From: Undaria pinnatifida
Lineage: Eukaryota; Sar; Phaeophyceae; Laminariales; Alariaceae
Length of the DNA stretch: 64,000 bases
Direction of reading: 5' to 3'
NCBI GenBank assembly: GCA_012845835.1
Contig: JABAKD010000001.1
Location: 16,550,226 to 16,614,225, forward strand
Part shown: in pieces, positions 57,301-64,000 of the stretch
Layout: each line of letters starts with the position of its first letter
Numbering within the stretch: position 1 is the stretch's first letter
The notes under the pieces: model-generated
What the model saw: the letters and a program-made list of their open reading frames with translations, nothing else
What the model was told of the DNA's origin: nothing
Databases searched by the model: none
Position numbers and translations under genes: made by a program

Positions 57301-57452
57301 TTGGGGTTGTGACGGAAACGGCCGCTCACGTCATAGTTGGAAGCATTGCCAAGGATGGCGCTCACGTGAAAGCCACAGGTTCTGGAAACTCGCACCCCTC
57401 TGTTAACAGCCTTTACACACCGAGCTATCATCGCAAGCACCTGTACCGTCAA
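48373..57452 (-). CDS. mitochondrial-type protein with an E2-like lipoyl domain lacking the lipoyl lysine, plus novel C-terminal helical domain
   Basis: Six exons agree in phase: 57452-56829, 54462-54406, 53788-53704, 52373-52269, 49310-49191 and 48539-48415, 1116 nt or 372 codons. Reading through the last donor-like site gives 13 more residues and a stop at 48373. Residues 1-198 are Ser/Arg-rich with a presequence-like start (MIARCVKAVNRGVRVSR from residue 8) and a VRKLSTSS processing-like site. Residues ~199-284 form a lipoyl domain: HVEMPSITD, then ILTCWNVKVGDVIEAGDVVC, then GFLAEILVEAGSAKVPVGTP. It aligns without gaps to pyruvate dehydrogenase E2, but ETDK reads ELEQ, so Gln239 replaces the lipoylated Lys. 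An acidic linker and a helical segment follow (WKDVLRAVLRLRQEDKLSED, then LLQAFEGCYEGDEYLGEIDD); I do not recognise it. No E3-binding or acyltransferase domain is seen. Intron 2 uses a GC donor. A non-catalytic partner of an E2 complex is inference. Confidence 0.82.
49311..50172. repeat. minisatellite of GACAACCAYGGCAAA-type units abutting a splice acceptor
   Basis: About 860 bp of degenerate 13-33-bp units (GGACAACCACGGCAAAC, CATGTCAAAGGACAACCATG). It starts at the base after exon 5 of the minus-strand lipoyl-domain gene, so on that strand the repeat (GTGGTTGTCCTTYG) runs into the acceptor CGCCAG. Confidence 0.88.
50725..51115 (+). pseudogene. PIF1/Helitron-type helicase C-terminal remnant
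   Basis: After a TGA at 50722 the frame reads TAERLERDLYLARGAKAMLT, then KNLYQQVGLVNGIRGQVVEL, then LPLYVVVKFRGYSGG, the 'LarGAkVMLt.NLw...GLvNGa.G.V' segment of PIF1-family helicases. A slip in a G-run near 50960 moves the continuation to another frame (RGCVPISPVDTTWQDGG, then RTQLPLKLCWAKRHIG), corresponding to the conserved RTQLPL..AWA block. The expected HKSQG motif after it is lost. It lies in an intron of the minus-strand lipoyl-domain gene and is probably a Helitron or other transposon relic. Confidence 0.8.
51296..51400 (-). mobile_element. SINE-like body fragment
   Basis: The minus strand reads CTTCTCGCGATCAAAATGAAGGCACGTACC, as in the copy at 15535-15812; the head is missing. Confidence 0.6.
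52800..52985 (+). repeat. dispersed repeat B, copy 4
   Basis: GGTGCAACCGGACGAAAAAC, ATCCCGACGAATTT, GGGAGCCCCGGCCTTCAGAA and GGCATACCTTAAGACC follow repeat B order. It lies in an intron of the lipoyl-domain gene. Confidence 0.7.
53789..54190. repeat. minisatellite of AAGCACGACAG-type units abutting a splice acceptor
   Basis: About 400 bp of 10-13-bp units (CAAGCACGACAG, ACGACAGACAAG). It begins immediately upstream, in transcript sense, of exon 3 of the lipoyl-domain gene, whose acceptor reads TTCTTGGCTTGCGCAG. Cys/Leu-rich open frames on the minus strand come from the repeat. Confidence 0.88.
54971..55076. repeat. 53-bp direct duplication
   Basis: GAAGCAGGGTTCGACGAGGT occurs at 54971 and 55024, with the flanking CTATMAACACGACTGCCG also duplicated. 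It lies in intron 1 of the lipoyl-domain gene. Confidence 0.9.
55787..56115 (-). repeat. two decayed copies of the 3' end of exon 1 of the lipoyl-domain gene
   Basis: Near 55795-55860 the minus strand reads LPEERRYSHVEMSSMTH before a GTGCGC. Near 56055-56110 it reads EPRHSHVEMPSIAD before a GTGATC, preceded by an in-frame TAA. The true exon (56829-56890) reads LPEEPRHSHVEMPSITD before GTGAGT. Flanking sequence (CAGTACGAGGTCGAG, ACACAAATATAAA) is also shared, so segments of several hundred bp were duplicated into intron 1. Confidence 0.85.
56540..56715. repeat. 40-bp tandem repeat
   Basis: TTGTAGAGYCTGCACCATG...ACCAACTGCTG units at 56602, 56642 and 56682 (40 bp apart), with a related unit at 56547. 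A single related block (GTAGAGCCTG) lies near 55720, within the duplicated exon-1 segment. Confidence 0.88.
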
Positions 57453-60288
57453 TGTCTTCGCTAGCTTTCAAATGTACACACAGCTGCACAGTTTTGAGTT
57501 CAGTTCAGGGGTTTTGTACGATGTTCGGAGGGGGAATGTCGACGGGCCAACGAAACCTGTTTTCCATCACCGCAGCAACTTTAGACCTGGTGTGCTGCGC
57601 AGTGCTGTGCCCCGTACCCCAGCAGAGCATCCGCACGGTGCAGTTCTGAGCTTGCTGTGTAGCGGTCATGCGCACGTCGGGCGTGGCCTTCGCGTTCCTG
57701 GCATTGCGCTCAAGACTTGCTGGGAGATTCACTCGTTTTAACAACGATTTATGTGGAGTTACAGCTTTGCAAGCGACAGGCGCAACAGACGAGGATTGTT
57801 CTCGTCGTATCTTGATCCTGGACCCTGCTTCTGAACGCTGCTTCCATGTGAGACGAGCTCTCTATGTGAGACGAGCTCTCGCAAGGCCTGTGTTCCTTTT
57901 TGTGTAAGGTGAAGCAGGTCGTACGGTATGCCGAATCACGACTCTTGTGTGCCTTCATCTATTGACAATGAACGACTGCAAGTTTGAGTTTGTACGTACC
58001 AGTACTACTGCTGTATCTCGTTGTTTCTCTCTTTTGGTCTGAGAGTCCACCCCCAGGTGTAACAGCAATGCTAGCGCCGGGCTCCTTTTGAATTCAGGGT
58101 GTGTGTGCAGCCGCCCGCTTCTTTGCGTGCGTCTCGTGGTACACGTGTGGTTGCGATCGTTCATGTCGTCTCGAATTTTGATCAAAGCTGCATGCCAACG
58201 GAGAATTTCGGAGGGCGCCTCTATACATTTTACAGCCTCGGTCTTCAACAGAGGAAACTACCGACCTGGTTATTTTCCCGTCGAGTTGGGTCACAGCCGC
58301 CGTCTGAAGAGCTGGAGAGTATCCCGCGGCGTGCGGAGAGAGTAACAGCCGCGACCAGGAGAGTTTCCTGTCGCGTGCAAAGGGGGATTGGCCTCGACGC
58401 AGTCCCGCGACGTTGCTAGATCGACCGACTAGTATATTATCCTGTCGCTTGACTTAGGAGAAAGACGGGCATCTTCTGCTTTCGAAAAGGTATACCAGTA
58501 CCTACGTACGGCCTCGGGAGCACCATGCAGCTTTTGCGTGCCCCACACATCTCTCTATCCCGTGCAAACTGCCACAAATACGCGAAGCTTCGAATGCGGA
58601 AGCACGTCTTTGGTGCGCCCTCTTGACGGCTGACGCTGGTGCTGTGTGATCACTTTCAGCATATGAACCGGCTTTGGTACCCTCCTGGCAGCTGACGCAT
58701 GCCACGGCGGTAAAGCTGCACCATTTTTTTTTTTTTGGGCTCCTGACTGTAGGAGCCTTAGATCTCTCCCAAAAACTGATGTGCGGAAAATGATTCTTCT
58801 TGCCCGATGAACAATCCCACGGCCCAACTATACACCGAAACTCATGTGCTCTGGTAAAAAATGAACGATACCCCCACGATTTTGGGCTAAGGAGCCTCGT
58901 CATTCTGAAAAATGTCTGAGCTAAAATGGTTGCCTCTGTCGTAGCACGCGTCCAGGGTAACGCTCGCCCGTGCTGTTCGACGGCTTTCAGCGTGTAACGG
59001 CTTCGATCCCCTCTTGACGCCTGACGGTCGCGTTGTTTGACAACTCTCGGCGTGTAACTCAACCGGTCACCCGCCCCGCTGCTTGATGCTTGATTGCGTG
59101 CCTATCCGTTCGTTGCGTGCCCATCCGTTCAGGAGGTGGAGTCTGCTGGATGCCAGGTAAATAAAGCTCATGTCCCGGAACCAAATTCTAAGTTATGTCG
59201 TGTCCCTCTTCTGCAAGATTAGTTAAATACGACCTCCCCTCCCCATATAATCTTATGCGCTGAGTAACCTGGAGTAACTCGCAATTTACTGTCCACCACC
59301 GGACGAAAAATTCGCCGTGTAAGTCCAGCCAACTTGCAGCCGTCCTATTATGTGGACCGTGCTAATTAAAGAAACAAAATAAAACATACCTGGGACCTGG
59401 GACAAGTGCCAAATAAAATTATTTTCTTCTTTGGGCGTTTTTTCTCCTGTGCCACGCTCCGGAGCGATATCGTGCTGCTCGTAAAAAGAGTTGGAGAGCC
59501 AACACCACTTGTTTGCAATCATCCTAAGCCCCTCAGCCTACAATCTAGTGCATGCCCTCCTTTCGAAACGCACACCAGTATTAACATCGGTGTCGGCGTC
59601 ACTAACTGTACGTTGTCGAGCGATATACTATATACTACCTGGTATGCTTAAGCACGGTAATAGTGGGAGCCATATGCAGATTCTTGATGTTACGACATTA
59701 TCTTGTTTGTGAGTATAGAATGGCGTGTTTACAGTCTTAAAAGCGTGATCTCAGTCCCCAGTAGATTATACTCAGAGCAACCCACGTGTCTGCACGCACA
59801 TTCTGGAGCAGATAGGTACATAGCAGGTTTTCCCGAAAATGTTTTCTGAGCAACAGGGCTCGTCAATTGAGGAGGCTACCCGACATCGTCGGAATATTTT
59901 GTGTCTTACGTTCTACACCTAGACCGTTGGAGTATCCATCAGGTTCCGCCTTAATCTATCCCGAAGTCACCGGATGGGTGACGTGGAGAGCTCCTTAGAC
60001 TACCATACTATTATATTAGGAACAGCAGGAAAGTTAGATGCTACCTCTACCGTACTATTAGTAGCATAAGTCACGAGCATAATAAGGTGCACCCGTAGCT
60101 GCAGGGCTACCAGCTACGAAGCACCTGCTGCTGTTGTGAACCTTTGTTTTTTTTCCATTTGCCGACCGCCAGTTTGCAGCGTGTGTCAACAACCACAAAT
60201 ATGATGAAATAACATAAACAAAAACAAATCGCGAAACGTCAAAGCGTACAACGATGTATCCGGTATCCAACAATCCTTGATTGACAAG
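57453..60288. other. no gene recognised; shared upstream region of two divergent genes
   Basis: The lipoyl-domain gene starts leftwards at 57452 and the dehydrogenase-like gene runs rightwards from about 60289 or earlier. A repeat B copy lies at about 58840-58965. Duplicated CTCTTGACGSCTGACG blocks occur near 58618 and 59020. The 186-codon minus-strand frame at 58502-59062 overlaps these repeats and has no domain. An upstream exon of the dehydrogenase gene is expected here but was not identified. Confidence 0.45.
58840..58965 (+). repeat. dispersed repeat B, copy 5
   Basis: CCCCACGATTTTGGGCTAAGG, AGCCTCGTCATTCTGAAAAA and TGCCTCTGTCGTAGCACGCG match copy 1. A sixth, inverted copy (CATTTCTGAATGACGGGAAG-like, then TTAGCTCAAAATCGTCG) lies at about 61930-61995. 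Confidence 0.65.
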
Positions 60289-63200
60289 TGTCACATGCTC
60301 ATATACATTGGATGACACTGGAGGTAACACCGGCGCATGGTATGAGCGACGCGGAGCTTGAGCAAGTTCTCCCGGGATACGACGCGGTCGTGGTTCGCTC
60401 AGCCAATCAAATCACTCGCAGCATGTTGGTCGCTAGCCCACGCATAGCGGTCGTTGGCCGTGCGGGGTCGGGCGTGGACAACATCGACCTGGAAGCTGCC
60501 TCCGAACTCGGCGTTCCTGTCGTGAACGCTCCGACGGGAAACGCAGGGTCGGTTGCAGGTAAGCTAAGATTCCATTGCTTTCCCACAATCTACAGATTCA
60601 CACCGCATAGATAATTGCACTATAGATCTAAATCAGCTACCAGGTGTTACTACCGCTATACTGTAGTGTTCTGTATGCATTGTTGTTACTATTTTTTCCC
60701 TCCTACAATGCAGCGTAGATGTATCTCCGATAGAAATAAAACATGCGTCCGCTAAGCAAAAGCAATATTATTGTTGATAAACTTGCCTTTCGATAATCGG
60801 TGCATAACTCGCTCTAAACGCGAAAGCCGAAATTATACACCTCAATACCACCATTCTCACCCAATCCATTGACATTCCTTCTCTGCACGAAATCACAACC
60901 TAGTATCCCTGTTTGGTGCCCAATTCGTTGCGACCACACCTCCTGTGACCACGGCTTGTCCTGAAGGCCACTGAGGGTTAACTAAACCTCCCACGTTGAG
61001 ATAGGGTGAAAAAGATGATGACAAAACGAAACACAAGAAGTGCGATATTGTCAGCCGTCTATTTAAAGCTTGTCGGCGACTTGTAGTCAGGCAACGCACA
61101 GCCCTACTAGCTGGATATTGTGACGCTGCTCTTCCATCAGAACGCCTAGCATGCGTGAGCTCAGCGAGGGACAACGCGAGACCTGACTATCGTTACCCTT
61201 GCGGAGACTTCTGCGGAGGCAAAACGACAAATAATAACTTAAGATGAAGTACGTATAGTAGCTACCATTATTATGATAACGTTTTGTTGATGTTCATTCT
61301 GACAACATCCATAGGAGCCATATATGTGTTCAAAGGATGATACATCCGTAGAAACGATCGGCCGGAGTATCACGCCGCTTGCAAAGATTATGGTCGACCC
61401 TAAATTTATCGAACGCACAGCTAACGTATATAGAATAATCCAATGAAGTAATGACAAAATCAGCATCAGTCTCACTAAGCACTAAGCAATGCGGATTGCT
61501 GGGTTACAGACCAAGCTTTAGGCTGAGCTATCAACTCGTTAGAGCTGGTCGGTGAGACTTGCTCGGCTACTTACGCGGTGACTGTAATTGCCTTTTTTTG
61601 TAGCTGTCAAGGTTTGCTGTTCCCATTATGTCTAGCTATAGCTCGCAGGAACGAACGCCTTTGTTCCCCCTTTTCAGCTTGCTACATGCCCCCCGGAATG
61701 GATTTGAAGTCAACCACATCCTGAAGGAGAAACTGATACCAGGCTTGGCACGACGTGTTCGGTGTCGGGACTCCAACGCAAGGGGTTTGCACACCTCGCG
61801 AATGGCATGCAGTATCATATGGTCTTGCACGCTGTCGCTGTGAATAAGAGCACGCCTCAATATTTGTATCGCTGTGCAGCACAGCAAAGGAAATGTGTGC
61901 TACGATAGAGATATCCCATTTTGGTTTAAATGCTTTTCTGAATGACGGGAAGCGGCTCCTTAGCTCAAAATCGTCGAAAATAATGTATTTTCTTGTTTTG
62001 CATTTGCTTTCGTGGTATACCTAAGGCCATTGGACTTGTTGACCGTGTCGCACGTTAACTTTCCCTACTGTACACTATTAATCAATCGGTTTTTATGGGT
62101 GAGGCGTAGAGTATATTATGAAGCCACTACCTTCAGAAGGAAAAAAATAGAGCCCGTGCACATCTACCAAAGCATGCGTCAGGACATCCTGCAAACGTAA
62201 GAAAGAGAAACAATGACCCGGGCTGGGTTTCGTGTTTGGGAGAGGGTGCGCTCTACACTTAGCTTCAGTACAATGGCTCCCGGAGTTTTTATTCGTATTC
62301 CTGTGCATATCATCCTGTCTTTTTTCTCATTACCCTATTTCTTCTTGGATGCCTGGTACTGTACATGGCCGCGAAACGGTTAACACAACAGAGTTGGTGC
62401 TGGGCCTAATGCTTGGCGTGTCGCGGAGTATCACGTCAGCTCACGACACCATGAGACGCGGAGAGTGGGCGAAAAAGAGCTTCAGCGGCAGCACTCTCAA
62501 AGGGAAAACGCTCGGGATCGTGGGCTTTGGCTCTGTGGGGCAAGAGGCAAGCGCTCTGAACTGTTTTTTTTTATGTGCTTCGCTTGTCTTCCGATCATGT
62601 GTCGTGCACAATACGTTCCTACTTTTTTGGTGTTGTCGTGCAGTTTGTTCTTGTCGTGGCGGTCTTCATTTTGCTACACCAGGGGATCAGTAACATCGAA
62701 TACTTTCCTGGTATAGTTGTTTACTGTTGTTTCATTTGCCATCCGACGATGTGCAGCGCACACTTTAGTCCAGCGACAGTCGAATACTCGTACAGTGGTC
62801 GTGTATCTTGTCCGGGGGTGATCCGACCCAACGAAAGTAGCCCGAACGCTTATGGTGTTTTTTGGTAGCTGCTAGCAACCAGTTGAACGTTTGTGTGCAC
62901 TTCTCGTATATTTGCTCGGGGGGGTTACACGTAACGCAAACACAGCCCCAAAACATAACGCTGAACGTTAGTTTTTTTTTATAATGAACGCCATATTTTT
63001 GAACGGCACACGCTTCCATGTATACCAGGTGGCAAGGCTAGCGGTGGCGTTCGGCATGGTGGTGGTGATTGCCAAAGAAACCAAGCCGCCTTCCCCGGAC
63101 AAGGAGCACGTGAACGACACGGCTACGGCGAAGAGAGCACAAGCAGCAGATGCGATTGGCGTGACGTTGCCCCCTCTAGAATTTGACGAGCTCTTGTTGA

Positions 63201-63335
63201 GAAGCGACTACGTGACCTTGCATGTTCCGCTGACCGCGGGTACGAAGAGCATGATCGCCGAGCGAGAGCTAGCGCTTATGAAACAGTCTGCAGTTATCGT
63301 CAATACAGCACGGGGGGGGTTGCTAGACGAACGAG
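60289..63335 (+). CDS. PGDH: D-3-phosphoglycerate dehydrogenase-like protein, partial (both ends missing)
   Basis: Three exons fit in phase: about 60289 (or 60324) to 60558, 62392-62546 and 63029-63335; the gene continues beyond the window and its first exon was not found. Exon a reads GMSDAELEQVLPGYDAVVVR, then VVGRAGSGVDNIDLEAASEL, then VPVVNAPTGNAGSVA. Exon b gives LVLGLMLGVSRSI and the NAD-binding GIVGFGSVGQE. Exon c gives VARLAVAFGM, then DYVTLHVPLTAGTKSMIAER and VIVNTARGGLLDER with the conserved Arg. The family oxidises 3-phosphoglycerate to 3-phosphohydroxypyruvate, the first step of serine synthesis. The segment after the dinucleotide fold (AKETKPPSPDKEHVNDTATA) is about 10 residues longer than usual, and the acidic residue of the usual AYDP site appears as Glu. 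The second intron has a GC donor (GAG|GCAAGC). A related 2-hydroxyacid dehydrogenase cannot be fully excluded. Confidence 0.9.
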
Positions 63336-64000
63336 GTGCGTGAGGATCAATCACTTCCAGGCTACATATAGAAGCGTCAAATCGTACATAGCATGCATCT
63401 GCAGCTGTCGTTTGGGTTTGTCTTTTTTTTCTTGTGAAGACGCAATAAAGGTTTGTAAACTTGATGGAAATGTTAACATGGACATGGTTATTATTTTTTT
63501 TTCGTTTTCCATCGGCAATGTGCAACGCTAGTGTCAACAAAACAAAAATTAACGAAATGCCCTAGAATTCTGACAACGAAAAGAAAAATCGCAAACCAAT
63601 GGACCAACAACCAACATCTTCGAATCCTAGCTATGCGTCCTTGTCCTCCTGGCACTACCAGCCACCGGGGCCAAGCCCCCCCCCCCCCCCCCCCCGCACA
63701 TCCGAAGAAGCACCAAACGATAATCTGCTGTTAAAATAAATGGCTGGTTTGTAACTGCTGCCCGTAGGCTTCATCACGCAGAAGGTTGTGCGGTGTTGCT
63801 GCCTGACCTGTTACTGTTATGGTGTTATCTTTGTAACTATTGTTTTATTTTACCTTCCGACCAATGTGCAGCGCATAATTCATTCCAGTGTATGATACCA
63901 CGAATGCTCGTGTTCCGCATCGGCGGTACGTAACGCGAAAGCTGATTGCGGTTTGTGGTGGCTTGTGTTTGCCTCCTGTTCGATCGGCTCGCTTCCTGAC
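63336..64000. other. intron of the dehydrogenase-like gene running off the window
   Basis: A GTGCGT donor follows residue LLDER. No further exon was found before the window end. A poly-C tract lies at about 63678-63700. The motif YCCNACNATGTGCARCGC recurs here (63505, 63855) and in the previous intron (62740). Confidence 0.7.

Noticed and set aside
58502-59062. 186-codon minus-strand open frame
   Set aside because: It spans a copy of dispersed repeat B and duplicated CTCTTGACG blocks, and shows no domain or homologous motif.
59128-59158. Possible upstream exon of the dehydrogenase-like gene ending GATGCCAG|GTAAAT
   Set aside because: The peptide (QEVESAGCQ) only loosely recalls the family N-terminus, and no start codon or acceptor could be tied to it.

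Overview
The window is nuclear DNA of an intron-rich eukaryote. Three facts show this: AG/GT-bounded introns of 1-3 kb interrupt conserved proteins, two genes carry GC-AG introns, and interstitial TTAGGG-like arrays, LTR retrotransposons, a LINE remnant and tRNA-headed SINE-like copies fill most of the sequence. The style of the LINE C-terminus, of the Ty3-type integrase tails and of a repetitive cysteine-containing protein family suggests a stramenopile, most likely a brown alga. That placement is inference from memory of family style, not from a search.

Layout. 0.3-3.8 kb: an 80-bp tandem array abutting a decayed multi-exon copy of a repetitive protein family (minus strand). 3.8-7.25 kb: no gene recognised. 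7.25-10.9 kb and 12.4-15.1 kb: two internally deleted LTR retrotransposons in the same (minus) orientation with nearly identical LTRs but only integrase-side coding left; the first holds a complete tRNA-Gln-like sequence joined through CCA to its LTR. 15-33 kb: almost pure repeat country, with SINE-like copies, several minisatellites, telomere-like arrays, a LINE remnant, a 270-bp inverted repeat and a 1.6-kb higher-order satellite.

Three real host genes are readable. (1) An ARF1-class small GTPase on the plus strand, four exons between 33797 and 41806, summing to exactly 181 codons. (2) On the minus strand, 57452 down to about 48373, a mitochondrial-type protein with an E2/E3BP-like lipoyl domain assembled from six exons whose phases all agree; the lipoyl-lysine position is glutamine, and the domain is followed by an acidic linker and an unrecognised helical C-terminus. 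(3) On the plus strand from about 60289 beyond the window end, three exons of a D-3-phosphoglycerate dehydrogenase-like protein (serine biosynthesis).

The most unusual theme is that exon edges have been tandemly copied. The 3' end of ARF exon 2 with its splice donor recurs in degenerate form in the next intron, the last ARF coding segment recurs after the stop codon, the 3' end of exon 1 of the lipoyl-domain gene recurs twice in its first intron, and two minisatellites in that gene start exactly at splice acceptors. A palindrome-like 9-mer, TACCTGGTA, is also strongly over-represented. All readings were made by eye; no alignment or database search was run.
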